Shown here: one piece after another, positions 10,686 to 22,980 of the stretch
Position numbering within the stretch: position 1 is the first letter of the stretch
How the letters are laid out: each line of letters opens with the position of its first letter
Source of the DNA: Enoplosus armatus
Lineage: Eukaryota; Chordata; Actinopteri; Centrarchiformes; Enoplosidae
Reading direction: 5' to 3'
NCBI RefSeq assembly: GCF_043641665.1
Contig: NC_092198.1
Location: 4,004,501 to 4,068,500, forward strand
DNA: 64,000 nt
Position numbers and translations under genes: made by a program
The notes under the pieces: generated by a model
Database searches by the model: none
Seen by the model: only the letters and a program-made list of their open reading frames with translations
What the model was told of the DNA's origin: nothing

Positions 10686-11600
10686 AGCCCACTAGACAGA
10701 GGTATGCATCTTTTATTTTCTGCTTCACTCTGCTGCTATGACATTACAAGTTGCTGCGGTGCTGTTTTTTTTGTAATTGTTAACCAAAAAAACAGGGAGT
10801 ACGTCTGGTAGCAGCGTGTACATCTGATTACTCTGTGGAATTTGTTTTCTATGCCCGTATTTTGTATCATCATAATTTAAAACATAAAAAGGCCCTGTTG
10901 GCCCTGTGGAGAGCCGGCTCACCCCCCCCAGAAGAGAAGCTGAGAGCAACCCGGCTATTTGTCATTCCACAGCAGATACATTGCAACCGTGGCAAGGTGC
11001 AGTGCATGAGATACAAGGGAGATTGTCAAGACTGAGGTGCTCAGCTACAAATAAAGTTTCACTGAATTCAGTGACACTGACTTTGAGCAGAGGTGTTCAC
11101 AGAAGAGGAATGCCTCTGTTTCATGTGCTCAGGTCTTGTAAACTGCAGCTGGACAAAATAATATTAGATAAGTGTGAATCAGTGGTGTCTGTGGCCCTGA
11201 GAGCTGGGGCTTTGTGTTTGATTTGTTTCCTTGAGCTCTCTAACACTGACTGTGCGACTACAATGTTGCAGTTAGCATGAGGTTTTCAAATTATAATTTT
11301 CTCTGGCTCTCGTCTTATCTTTTCCCCTACCTATCTGTCCACCAGTCATTTTTATATTATACAATGGTCATTTTTCTCTATGGGATAGTAGAGAGTCAAC
11401 ATATTTTGATTAAGTACGGACAATCATTGTAAATAGTGTACTGATAAATGTCATATTATTGGAAGAAAATTTTAGAGTCGTTGCAATGAATTGCTTATAA
11501 GGTCAATGCAAAAAGGCAAGTGGAGTCAAAGACGACTTTGCATATAGTGAAAATCTTTTAATGTAAGTGACATATTTGCACTGAATGACTTTCTGACTCC

Positions 11601-11780
11601 AATTCAGAATCACAATCAGGTTTATTGCCAAGTAGGTTGTCACATACAAGGAATTTGCCTTGTATATTGGTGCATAGCAATAAACACAGCAACTAGAAAA
11701 TATAAAGAGAGATAAAGCAAGTTCTGCAAGTCAAAAAGAATAACTGGAAAATAGAAAATTGACAATAATATATGAAAAAA
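11601..11780. repeat. LINE-type 3'-UTR fragment
   Basis: AATCAGGTTTATTGCCAAG, then CACATACAAGGAATTTGCC, followed by an A-rich stretch, matches a 3'-terminal sequence I associate with teleost CR1/L2-type LINEs. No reverse transcriptase frame is attached. The exact family is uncertain. Confidence 0.5.
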
Positions 11781-11812
11781 TAGAAACAAATATGTAGAAA
11801 TTGCATTTTTAC

Positions 11813-12000
11813 TTAAAGCTGTTCTGATTTATTTTATCTATACATTTTAGTTATTATTATGTATTTATTATTTCTAGTTACCATCGGGTCAGATAACTGT
11901 ATGTCATGTGACTTACAGAGACAAATCCACAGAGAACTATTGCTGGACTCTGTGGAGGGTCGTGTTTTTCAGCTTCACCATGCTGACTGCTGAGTGTTTC
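11813..12000 (+). mobile_element. TTAA-flanked MITE family, copy 1 (degenerate)
   Basis: It starts TTAAAGCTG and later has GAGACAAATCCACAGAGAAC. These line up with the same two blocks in the copies at 40070-40245, 45270-45474 (inverted) and 57891-57990. The right end is not clear. The TTAA start suggests piggyBac-type insertion. Confidence 0.5.
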
Positions 12001-13732
12001 ACCAAAGGCCTAAATCTTTGTACTTAAGGAAGGACCTATTAATTGGCAAGCTTTCAGATCCTAATGGGGCGCTTAATAAGTAAGTGCTTTATTTATTAAA
12101 GGCTGATTCACTGGGAAGTTTAACTATCTAAGCCTCTGTTTGTTACAAAATATATTTCATTTGGGCCAGTATCTATTTTAAGGCCTATATACAGATAGAG
12201 TATACTGTCAGCTATGTTAATGATTAATTAGAGTCATAAGATGTTGAACCTTTTCAACTCAAACTGAGTAATTGAGTGTAATATAATTAGCGTCAAGATC
12301 CAAGTCATAATTACACCTGTGACTTTTGTGTGAAAGCTCTGACATGTCCAACTTGGCACTTAACAGTACAAAAGTACCTGTGAACCCAACAAATATGAAC
12401 GTTCAAGGTAATTAAACTTCATAAATATAGAGCTATATTGTCAACTCACAGCGTCTGTAACTCTCACACAGCCATGTACGTTGTGAATGCAGCATAAGTA
12501 ACAACTATCAACCTCGGCCCACCCCCCGATTCAAATCCATACAGTAGTATTCTCAAAAATGCCTTTTAGGCTGTTGTAATTGAGGTGATGTAGCTGACTC
12601 TTTTTAGTGCCCGCCCATTGAGATATTGCACAAATCAAACTAAAATAGCTGGCACCAAACATTAATCCCCACTGGAGAAGGCAGACGTAGGGACAGAGAA
12701 ATCAATCACATTTAGATTTCTTCACACACAAGTCAAAACAAAGACTAAGGATATATATTGATTTCGTAGCAAATCTGAATTTTAATTTTACTTGGGTTTT
12801 AAAATGAGCGAATTGCTTGTGATTTGTGATGAAATATAGAATAAGCTGCAACACTAGACAGTAGTGTACACTAAGAGTTCTAACAGCCAGGGAAAACTAA
12901 ACATGAAACAGTGTAAAGGACTAGAGGACACATTCCCATGACCAATGGCCGCTTAGTCTTCCGGGCTACTTCGTGATAACCCCGAGCTTTGAACATTCCC
13001 TTTGAAGATTCCTGTCCCAGGCTGAATAACAATGTAATCACATCTAAAGTAAGATTTCTGCAGCGGGCCTGAAGCACCTTCACCAACTCAAACCTTGGCT
13101 GTGAGAGGTATTTCTGCTTGCAAGATTTCAGATGAGTATTTCCTGCTGCATCAGTGCATACTAATAACACTGCAGATCAAATAGACAAAAGGTTTTATTT
13201 TGACAAAAGTGAGCAGGAAATTCGGGCCTCTGGCTGATTGCCACAGTGTTATTGAACAGCTCAGCCGGTGACACCGCCTGCCACTGTATTGTCACCCTAG
13301 GGGACAAAGTAAAGCAACCAGCAGGGTGTGCAGTATCCAGCTGCCCATGCTTTGACTGATCTGTCCATCTGCTTCTGTCCACGTCCTAAACACATTTACA
13401 GATGCAAACATTTAATGATTGTTTCATCTACTAGAAACCATAATAATAATCCCCTTATCTCTGTCTGTCATATCTATCATCTCCCACTGTCCTGTGCAGA
13501 AAGCAGGGAGGCCACCTTCAGTTTAGGAACTAGTAATCCGCTTACGGTCACATACAAAATACAAGAAACTGTTGTTTTTGTTGCAAAATGGCCAAAATCA
13601 AGGGGGAACTAAATGAAATGGCGGGGGGTGACTTTTGTTGATTAATCACACAGATGTTTGTGAATAGGCTTCATAGTGGAAGTGATTAAGCAACAAAAAG
13701 AGGAGGTTAATTTGACTAAAGATTAATTTAGT
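12001..13732. other. Unannotated stretch
   Basis: No gene recognised. The frames at 12880-13170, 13161-13382 and 13328-13612 overlap one another on opposite strands and resemble no known family. Confidence 0.45.
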
Positions 13733-13910
13733 CAGGGTGTCCTGGTGGCCCAGCAGGCAACACTGCACACAGTGTCACTGTAGCATTGTGGGTTTGCCTC
13801 CATCAACCGCTGTCACATGTCATCACTTCTCTCTCCCATCATTCCTGTCTCCCTCTCTCTCCTCTGCATACTATCTAATGTTGGAGAAACGGATTAAAAA
13901 GGAATAAACA
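13733..13910 (+). mobile_element. tRNA-derived SINE, degenerate
   Basis: The head contains an A-box-like TGGCCCAGCAGG (13746-13757) and a B-box-like GGGTTTGCCTC (about 13790-13800), spaced as in a tRNA-type RNA polymerase III promoter. The body reads CGCTGTCACATGTCATCAC, then a pyrimidine-rich CTCTCTCC stretch, matching a common teleost SINE body. It ends in an A-rich tail near 13900-13920. Mutations in both boxes suggest an old, inactive copy. Confidence 0.65.
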
Positions 13911-14164
13911 AAACAATAATTCAACTATTTCCCTTTTTAAACTGTTTCCCTGATCAGTTCAAGTTCAACCACTGAATGATCTGCGTGGGCGAGAGAGCAT
14001 TGATCTGTATGGGGGAGGGAGCGGTGTGACTTGGAGCTGTGAAGACGAACACTTGTCTCGCTCTTGGTTTATAAATACAATTCATTCATGTGTTCGAGTT
14101 AGCTAACAGATAGTTCTTAGCCAACACTAGCTAGTTATTGTAGTAACTAAACTGCTAAAGTGCA

Positions 14165-14405
14165 GAAGTTATTCTTCTTCCGGTGTTTCTGGCAGTTACC
14201 AAACAGCTTCAGGTGCATTACCACCTCCTTCACTACTGGAGGAGGGCCAACCCTGATTTGCATGTAGCCGAGAAAGCTGAAAAGACGAATTGCAATGCAG
14301 TTTTGTGTTGGGTCTCTGTAAATAATAGAGTACGGTCTAGACCTGCTCTATATGTAAAGTGTCGTGAGATAACATGGCGCTATATAAATGAAATTGAATT
14401 GATCT
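14165..14405 (+). mobile_element. Teleost SINE/LINE-tailed repeat, copy 1
   Basis: The 5' part has TTCTTCTTCCGGTGTTTCTG, then AGGTGCATTACCACC, resembling a known short teleost repeat. The 3' part (14322-14402) contains TACGGTCTAGACCTGCTCTA and GCGCTATATAAATG, ending in ATTGAATTG units. The tail recurs at 55384-55475 in this window. Such tails are shared by teleost SINEs and the LINEs that mobilise them. The two parts may be separate insertions. Confidence 0.6.
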
Positions 14406-15890
14406 GAGCAACAGAGACACATATATGTGCCTGAGTGTAAATGAGAGTGTCTTAAATCTTATCTGGGTTTTTATCTGTATACGAGACACTTAGAAACAGC
14501 AAGTGTAAATGGGGCCAGAGGCAGCTAACTCCAGCTAGATACTCTTTAATGTGGGATGAACACAGCACTGAGGGCAATATTAACCAGGAAAATGGAGTAC
14601 ATGTGCACCACGGTTGTCAGTGAATTTGCCGTCACAATGTGCGAAGTGCAGCACCTGCGTTACTGCTCATTATGCAGCCAGCTCCAGGACTGAACCTGGG
14701 ACTGACCTACAGAAGCATTCTGTCTCATCCAGAAAAGAAAGGAACGATAACGTAGCGACCTTGATTTCAAACCTTCATTCATACTGCAACTCCGCCTGAG
14801 AAAGAACTATTACTCATAAATGATAATATTACAGTCTTTAGGTTTAATTATATTAAGGCATTAAGAGTCATATGAATTTTATGGAAAATGATAAAGAGAT
14901 GTAATAAGATACAGGTCTCGTCAGCTGGCAGAGAGAGAGAGAGGGAGCAGAACAGAGCAGAAGGTCCAGCAGCTCAGTGTGCAGCAGGTTAAGGTGGAGG
15001 TGGTGGTGATATATCTGATGTTAATATTCCAGCCAGTTAATGAATGCAGCCAGACGCACGCTGTAAATGTATTACCAAGTGAAGGAAGAGTGCCGTCTCA
15101 GTTACAACACTGCCCCGTTTGCGAGTACAAAATAATCAGATAGTGTTCATAATAATTTTTGATGTATTTTCTAGTTTCTCTGAACTGTTTTCAGTCATTC
15201 ATTTATTTTATTTTCTAGAAAAGCGAGTGCAACTCTGATCCTATGGTTGTCCTTTGTTGTGCGACTACTCTGTCTGATGTAGCTGAGATTTCGTTTCTTT
15301 CTCCACCACAATCTTCCCTGTGTCTTTTCATGCCATTGATGTGTGCGGGAAGCCAGCGGGAAGTCAGCTGACTCAGCCGAACAAAGTCTTTAACTCACAT
15401 GCTCACCCGGCTGAAGAAGGACTCTATTGTGCGTGGTCTAGGGGCACAAAAACGAGGAAGCCTGAGGAAGGCTGAACTAAAACTTACTAAAAGTATGTCA
15501 AATGTCAGGTGTGCAGAATTATTTTGTTTATTGGCTCAGTCATTGATTCATGAGATTAAATTGTTGCAGCAGCTGTAGGCGGCTTTCAGATTGATGCTAG
15601 CTCCGGAGAAAAAAAACTGTGATTACACTGAACCTTCGTCTGAAACTCAAACTAGGCCTTACGATAAGAATGATGTGTGTAAACAGTTCACAGCTCTATT
15701 TGTGCTGGTGGAATCAACTGGTACTGTAGCGCTATGCACACATTTATTTCAACTGAAACCCAAAATACGCATAATTGGTTTTGTCCACCAGATGGCAGAC
15801 TAGACAACCGTTTCCCCTGTCATGATAGAATATTACAGTCAGCATAAAGCAAGGTGGTTGAGTCCTCTAAAGGAAACTAAGACCTGAGTA
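14406..15890. other. Unannotated stretch
   Basis: No gene recognised; a short GAGAG run near 14930 and scattered short frames only. Confidence 0.45.
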
Positions 15891-15985
15891 ATTGGTACCA
15901 TTTAGTACGGTATGATATACCATGGTACTACTATGGAATTGTACTATCGTGGTAGTAACCAAATTTCCATGCCAATGGTACTTTT
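15891..15985. repeat. Inverted-repeat-rich knot of GTAC/TACCA motifs
   Basis: GGTATGATATACC forms a short stem, CCATGGTAC overlaps it, and GTACCATT near 15896 pairs with AATGGTAC near 15974. The stretch is dense in nested, mutually exclusive short inverted repeats. It may be the worn remnant of a palindromic MITE. Confidence 0.4.
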
Positions 15986-15989
15986 TTGT

Positions 15990-17030
15990 AATGGAAGCCC
16001 ATTGCAAAAGCTTGATTGGAAAGATCAAGGCTTAGACGTGGTATATATGTCCAAAGATGCACAGTAGCTGTAATAATTCTGTATTTTGTGGGGGGGGTTT
16101 TCGCACAAAATGTGAGGGGTAAATTCAAATTTCAGTTCCACTTTAGTAATGCGTGTCCCTGTGTTCTGTTGAAAGTGATAGTGATATATGGACCAGTGGA
16201 CAGTGAGTATGCACTTCAAACCTGATGCATGAAAGAAAGGCTCTACCACTAACAATGAAACCATTAGATAAAGAGGCAATTACAGAATACAAACTAGCTG
16301 AAAAATAATGAATAGTTTCAAAAATGGGGTTTCAAAAGGATTATAACTTCAAGTATAAATACAAAATTGAATAAGCCAGAGCCGTTTCTCATTGTTCCCT
16401 TCTACAAAATGATAATTGGGAGTGTTAAATATTTTATCCGCCGTATTTTTCATAATTATTTTTGAATCTTTTTTTTATCATTGGCAGTGACAGCGTCACA
16501 GCGGTGTAGCTGAGTACAATGTGTAGAATGTGGCACTGTGGCCACAGAGCCATGAAGTGACACAGTGTTGATGAGACATCGCAGCCCTCCCTCAAGGTCA
16601 AAGTCAAGGTCATCTCTCCTTTATCTGGCACAGAGAAAATAGATGCGCAGCCACACACAAACCCAATCATGTGATACATATACCATCAGATCCATCGACA
16701 TGAATACAAATACATTCAAATGCATGCATTACAAAATGCATAAAAACTGTGCACAGGTGATGAATAAAAAATGAGACAGAAACAGCTTTTTATGCTCTGC
16801 ATTAAACTGAGGCGGTCGCAATACCCATACCACTAATTAATACTTGTATTTATGCTACATACTATTAAATATCCGTATTCTTATACTGGGCCTTGGGTTA
16901 TTGGCACTGTTATAAATTGGTACACAGAGAGATTTCAGGAAGGATAAATGTTGCCCTACTGGTATGGTTACTGGGAGTCAGGTTTCAAGTCTAATGGTTA
17001 AATAATATTTTCAACTGTAAAAGACTTTTA
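15990..17030. other. Unannotated stretch
   Basis: No gene recognised. Overlapping frames on both strands at 15931-16279 do not resemble a known protein. Confidence 0.45.
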
Positions 17031-17120
17031 CAATTTTACATTTATTCATTTGGCAGACAAAAACGTCCAAATGTCCAAACACGACGGACAAATGAGGTAC
17101 AATCCAAGCTACAGTCCAAA
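17031..17120. repeat. Teleost dispersed repeat fragment
   Basis: TTTTACATTTATTCATTTGG followed by CAGAC, and later AATGAGGTACAATCC and AGCTACAGTCC, resembles a teleost repeat whose consensus runs ...TTTGGCAGACGCTTTTATCC. The copy is diverged. Confidence 0.5.
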
Positions 17121-17228
17121 ACAAGCTGATCTAACAGTAAAATATGATGTAAAGACTGCAAAAAAAGAACAACTAAAAACTGGTTAACTGGGAACTGGGC
17201 CGTGTCTGGTAAGACATTGATGAACTCA

Positions 17229-17340
17229 ATGAAGAAACTCACGCAAATACGCGAATGAAGCGAATCTCGCGTTTAATGCAGATTCACACGCCGTTATTAG
17301 CGTCAGGTTATTCGCTTTTGGTTTGAACACACCATAACAT
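17229..17340. repeat. TTCGC/CGCG-rich repeat fragment
   Basis: GCGAATGAAGCGAATCTCGC, then ACACGCCGTTATTAGCGTC, then TTATTCGCTTTTGGTTTGAA is CpG-rich against an AT-rich background. It resembles the ends of teleost DNA transposons with GCGAA-rich subterminal motifs. Superfamily uncertain. Confidence 0.4.
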
Positions 17341-17349
17341 ATTATCTCT

Positions 17350-17520
17350 ATCTTGGAACACAGGGACATCTCTAAAAAAAATAGGTCAGATGGGTCAAGA
17401 AACATGAGCAGACGATCAGACGGGTTTTAAACAAAACCCCAGGTGTCGGATCTGATTTCGGAGAAAAAGCTCGTCTGACTGCTCTGACCTATTTTTAGTG
17501 ATGTTGCCACATTCCAAGAT
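17350..17520. mobile_element. Foldback MITE (171 bp), unknown superfamily
   Basis: The left arm (17350-17389, ATCTTGGAACA...ACATCTCTAAA...ATAGGTCAG) pairs with the reverse complement of the right arm (17484-17520, ATCTTGGAATG...ACATCACTAAA...ATAGGTCAG). An inner hairpin, GGGTTTT against AAAACCC, sits at 17422-17439. The whole unit can fold on itself. No coding capacity. Confidence 0.6.
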
Positions 17521-18779
17521 CCCAGCAAATACTTTGGTGAGCACAGTGTTGTCATAACTGGTAAGAGTGTGTAAACAGGACCCAAGTTGAATAAACCACG
17601 ATCATCCTCTAAGAATTTCCATCATGTCCCCCTTTAGCAGGGCGTTAAAGGAATCAATTTCTTAATTCCTGCTCCTAGAAAAACCTAGATTTACGAAAAT
17701 AAAACTAATGATAATAAATCATAGTTTTCCTTTAACTATTAACAAGATGCTACATGGCACAAAACCAGTAAATAATCATTACTCTCATCCTCCCTAAATG
17801 ACAAGTAGCTATGAAGTTTTAACTCTGAATGTCGCATTAGTTCCTGTGGAAGGTCGTGTGTTGAAGGCTACTGTTCACGTGAGGAAGAGGTCTTGTCAGA
17901 GCAGAATCTGAGATGTCGGAGTTGTAGCCTTCTGCCATCCTCCAATATATTTTGTATTATGCTAATGTTCAGATCTAATTGTTCACTCAGGGGTTAGTGG
18001 ACGTGACTTTGACTCCGAGCTGACCTTTCAGTTAGCCAATAAGCCATTTTGCTCTGCTGTATTAATATAGGAGATTTATATTCTCATAATGGAGGGCCTC
18101 CACAGCAGTATTACTCACAGTGATTAGTGACTAATGAATGACTGCCAATCTGTGTTGTGGTAATGCATTCCTCTGACTGATTGTGGTCAACCCTGTTCGG
18201 GAAGGCAGCCAAAGAGAAAAAGTTTATTAGTAAAGCCATATTAATTAACAAGTTACAGGAAATTAATCTAGGGAGGGGAGTCCATTACTCTCCTTAGCAT
18301 GATCCCATTTTTATCATATCAACCCTGATGACAAAAAAAGTAATATTGCAGCAGGCTTGTTGCTGGATGTTTTACAATTACACATGAGGGATCAAATCCC
18401 CAAACAGATATTGCTATAAAATGTCATTGGTGAGCCATGGTTGGCTTGTACAGTAGGTAAGTGAGGTAGCAAGTCTGAGCTAAGGGGAGGGCCATAACTG
18501 GCTGCCTCTTTCCCCTTGGACCAGCACGTGTTATTAGCTTTCTTCTCTGGGAGGATATGGTGACCGCGGGAGCTCTCAGGATGAAGAAAGTCTCCAATTT
18601 TGAAGAATAATTGCGTGTCCAGCTCGGTTTGAAGGGACTCAGACATTGGATATGTGTTGATGGAAAATAACCAGGTGGAGAGGGGGCATTACCAGTGAAG
18701 TCGCGTAAGGCCATCACTTAACTAGGAGTGAATCAGCAGCCAATCTAGATGTTATGTTAAGGTATGTGACCCTAAAAGA
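17521..18779. other. Unannotated stretch
   Basis: No gene recognised. The first 60 bp (CCAAGATC..AGC, then TGGTGAG) weakly resemble 21476-21550, so the foldback element may belong to a larger repeat. Confidence 0.4.
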
Positions 18780-19000
18780 GACAGAAGGAGGACTGCAGGC
18801 TTGTTGTGTTCTGTGTTCATGGTTTTTGTTTTTGTGACTTACCTTCTCCTGACTACGCCTCTGCCTGCTCCCTGTCGGCTTTGTCTGCCTGGTTTGATTG
18901 ATATCCTTTGTACTGAGCTCGCCTGCTTCTAATAAAGACTGTGTTTTTGCTTACAAACCCATTTGTGTCTGAGTCCACTTCACTGCACCCGGTTGAGAAA
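18780..19000 (+). repeat. Retroelement-like 3' region with AATAAA signal
   Basis: Pyrimidine-rich, CTGCCTG-type sequence leads to CTAATAAAGACTGTG near 18930-18945 and then TTTGTGTCTGAGTCC. This arrangement resembles the 3' ends of teleost long-terminal-repeat or related retroelements. No open frame is associated and no LTR partner was found in the window. Confidence 0.4.
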
Positions 19001-19074
19001 AGTATCCTACTTCATAAGCAAAATAAACCATTAAATAAAAAACCTGCTGGAAAATGCATCGTTGACGCTACAAA

Positions 19075-19385
19075 TACGATGATGTTATAGAATATGATGC
19101 ATTGCTGTAGATTAAGTTACCCAACAGGATATAATGTGTTTAAGATCAGTGGAACCTTAAGCAACTACAGCAGTAAAATGCAACATACACATGAATACAC
19201 CATTAATATTAATCCAGAAACATTTGTCTTCTTTTACTTTTGACACTTACAATATAATACTTACACCACATACTTTTCATTAAGTAAGGTTTTGAATGCA
19301 GGACCTTTACTTGTATTGGAGTATTTCCTGTGTGGTATGACGACTTTTACTTAAGTAAAGAATCTGAATACGTCTTCCACCACTG
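19075..19385 (-). mobile_element. Tol2-like hAT non-autonomous element, 5'-truncated
   Basis: The right end, TTTTACTTAAGTAAAGAATC then TTCCACCACTG (ending 19385), is the reverse complement of a CAGTGGTGGAAG... terminus known from teleost hAT elements. Upstream, ATTAAGTTACCCAACAG and TTTTGAATGCAGGACC match the interior of that family. The opposite terminus is missing. The family recurs at 51568-52024 and 58128-58197. Confidence 0.65.
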
Positions 19386-20327
19386 GCAGCAGCTTGTGCC
19401 ACCTCCCTATAAATGTTCATTCCTGCAGAGAAAAACATGATAGAAAACCAGCACAGCTTTATGCAAATGAAATAACCACACAGTGACAAAAAGAACGATT
19501 TTGGAACATTTACAGTGCTTGAATGATAAGTTCCTCTAGGTGAAGGCTCACTGTATTAAGCCAACAATATAAGGGACAATTTGCTCTGTCACTCTGTTCA
19601 AAATTGTTCCAATCATGACTTCAACACTTAAAAGAGCAATAAGGGATATTTATATATCTCTGTAACACAAAATGACTGCAATATATCTGCAGAAGTTTGA
19701 TAAGATTTTAGTTTAATTCCAATGACTCTGTGATTACTGGGCCAGATGCAGAAAATTCTGCTTTGCACAAATCAAGTTCTGACCTATAGTTTTCGAAAAG
19801 AAGCATTTTGATTTCTTTTTTGTAATACATTGCATGCCCAGTATACATTCATGTTCAACCACCTGTATTTTAAACACAAGGCCATTAAATATCTATGTTC
19901 TTTAAAACCCAACCAAGTGAATTTGCAGTAGTTTTTGGAAATTAAATACAAAGTCAAAACGACATTCACAGCGTTGGCATCGTACGTTACACCACAGCAC
20001 GGCTTTTCTGAGGTGTGTTCCACATTTTAATTGCAGTCTCTCAGTATCTTTTATGGCTTAAACAGTCATCCACAGTCACAATGAACATTAAACAATTTTA
20101 CTGTCAGAGCTTCCCACTGTATTATAGCGACACCTCACCTGAAGAAAGATCGCCACCTGCTAATGTCAGAAGACATTTTATACAGGGAGCAGAAGTGCTC
20201 TATCTACCACACAGCAAAGTCTATATGAATCTAATTAGGCAATTGTTTGCACAGTCATTAGTAACTACACTGATCACAAGATTAAATGAATTGCAGTGTA
20301 TCTGATTCAGCTCAGCAGGTGACAACA
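19386..20327. other. Unannotated stretch
   Basis: No gene recognised; short overlapping frames at 19784-20305 look like chance. Confidence 0.45.
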
Positions 20328-20351
20328 ATTGATTGATTGATTGATTGATTG
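20328..20351 (+). repeat. (ATTG)6 microsatellite
   Basis: Six perfect ATTG units. Confidence 0.95.
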
Positions 20352-22899
20352 TTCACAAACGATCACTTTGCGGTAGTTAATCACAGCTGCAAGTTGCAAA
20401 GCGGCACAAAAACAAAACTTTACAAGATGGGATTGCAAATTGTCACAGTCAGGTGGGGGGGGGGTGGTGGTAGCAGGGTCACAGGTAGCGCTGGTGGTCA
20501 AACACCAGAGTGAAGTTACCAGCTGGACACACGTTTTACCCAACAGCCTCATCACATTTTCTTGTCTTTCACTTTGTATCTGTGACATTTGGAGCAGCTG
20601 GTGTTGGTCTATTGTTTTTATTTATTTCATCTAAGTCAGTTGTTTCCCAAACGTCTATGCAGGCCCTCCAAATGAAATGACAAAATACATTCTTTGTAAT
20701 TGTCCTCCAGAATGATACATAAGCATTTACTAATATGTTGCTCCTCTCAGCAGGACGGCATACTTTGTCATTGCCTTCCTAAACTATCACAAATCACAGC
20801 AGCAATAATAAATAAATAAAATGGTTAAGGTTTGATTGGGTTCAGGCCAGAAAACGACTTGATTAGGGAACGATCATGGCTCGGGTCAAAATCGCTTCTT
20901 GGTTAATCAAGTTAATCAATATTACAGTTTTTTACAATTGCTAACTCACAGTTTTGTAAATACAACTTTATTTTGTTTTTTATTAATAAATAACTATTCA
21001 TAAAAAATATGACTGTTGACTGATTATTCATTATGTAGTGTTATGGACTAAATAAGCAATCAACCCTGAAAATGAACCCCTGTTCTGTATCTTTAGTGAG
21101 ACAATATGAGTACAAATACAGAAGTTCTGCTCTCCACGAGGGCCAGCGTTGCTATATTACATCATTTCACTAAAAACTTACCAAAACCTCAAAAAAATTG
21201 AAAGCGCTTTCATTTCTGCATCAGAGGCCTCCTACAACATCTGAAGGGTGAAAAAATGTTTGCTCGTTTTTTTCTATATTTGGGCTTTACAGGGTTATAA
21301 AACATCCATGGTCAAAGTCTGAAACTTTGTTGACCTATCCATCCACCCCAAACTCCTCCCTCTGTGGACTCTGTGGCTCTGTCCCAGTTCTTTGTCCTTT
21401 GCTCCACAGGATTCCCCCTCACCCCCCCATCTTGTTTCTTCCTCTGTCTGACTACCCTTAGCAATGACAGTGTTTTCCAAGATCTTAGCCATTACATACT
21501 GGTGAGTATGATGTAAAGCCATGAAAGTAAGACTTTTGTGATAACTAGCCAGAATTACCCTTTAACTTTGTAGTCGCGGAGAGCAAATAGATGCTTCTAA
21601 TAGTGAAACATTAAAACTCAATGCAATATGTGAAAAACAGCATTTCAGAGACAGAGCAGTATTTTGAGAACCTTTCTTTCAACAGCTCTCAAGTTCATTC
21701 CCAGGCATTGTGCCGCCACAGGAAACAGGCTTGTCAGCTTATTGACAGCTAATTTAATAAAGTGAGACAATAAAGACCTGGCCAGACAGTGCATCAGCCA
21801 GAGCCGTCCCACCAAAATGCAGGAAAAGGGCATCCTCACAAGGACAGAGGTGCTGCCTGTCAAGATGGCCAGAGTTCTGTCAAAATCTGCAAACTTTTTG
21901 TCGTCTTGAAAAACCACAGCGTATCAGCAGTCATCACAGTCGGTCAGGGATGAGACACAGCTCCATTAGCACCTCAGGCTACCTCCAATGCTCAGACAAA
22001 AACACAGCCGTCTGGGAGCTTTGGTGTCCAAATGTTTTAGTCTCAGTCACGGACATTGTAAGTGATGGGACTGTGTCTTATAGATAAGTGATATCTGATG
22101 GACAGGAGTGTTTTGAAGATCAAACTGTAGAAATAAATCTCCCCTATCTATGTTTTTAGGTGCCTGTGGTGGAAAGTCCCTCTCATACTGTATATGGTTT
22201 TATTTGTCTGTATTCTCTAGTGATTTATATTGTGGACGTTTGTATCAATTTGTGCCCCCTCAAAAATCTTGGCTGTACTACGCCCTTGTCAGTAACAGTT
22301 TGTTGTGATGTGTTGGTTCATAGATATCATACATCATCCTAGTCGCCAAAACCCACAACAGTCTGTTTGTGTGTGTGTGTTCAGCACAACATTTCTTGAA
22401 GGCAGAACTTTCTGACTCTGGAGAAAAGAAATATCTTAGGGATTCAACCTCAATGGCTGGCAAACTAACTCTCACAAAGAAGGAACCCTGATTTAAATAC
22501 TAATTAAAACAATTAAAAATGACAATGGCATTCAGTTTGGCAGTCAAAAAAGGCTGCATGGCTACAATATATTTTTAGCAATCTGGCCATTAGCAACAGC
22601 TCTATTCCCTCGAGTTCACTATGCAGAAAATAGCACTTCAGCGTCTACCATTTGCAGAGGTTTGCAGAGTCACCTTAACATCTTGTTCTTCAACCCCCTG
22701 AGCCAGTGCGCAACAAGAGAGATCATGGATGACTACACATACCCAGCTAACAACTGTTAGCTACAAAACAAAACAAAAACAAGACAAAGAGTCTACAGTC
22801 ACGAGTTTTCACAAGAAAACCAAACTGTTACATAAACCAAAGTAACGGACAAATGAAAAGTTTGAACTGATGATGACACTAGATGAAAAGACCTTCAAT
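20352..22899. other. Unannotated stretch
   Basis: Holds a G-rich run near 20454-20470 and a short GT tract near 22365-22380. 21476-21550 is weakly related to 17511-17570. No gene recognised. Confidence 0.45.
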
Positions 22900-22980
22900 T
22901 TCTGCACCAAATGGTAATCCATCCAACAAATGGATGGAACAAGACACTTCTGAACCACAAATGTCAAAATCATGGTGAAT
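22900..22980 (+). repeat. Dispersed repeat fragment (ACCAAAT..AATCCATCCAA family), copy 1
   Basis: ACCAAATGGTAATCCATCCAA and ACCACAAATGTCAAAATCAT match the 3' half of an abundant teleost repeat that usually reads ACCAAATTTCATGGCAATCC. Other parts of this family occur at 42865-42990 and, inverted, at 54370-54462. Confidence 0.5.
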
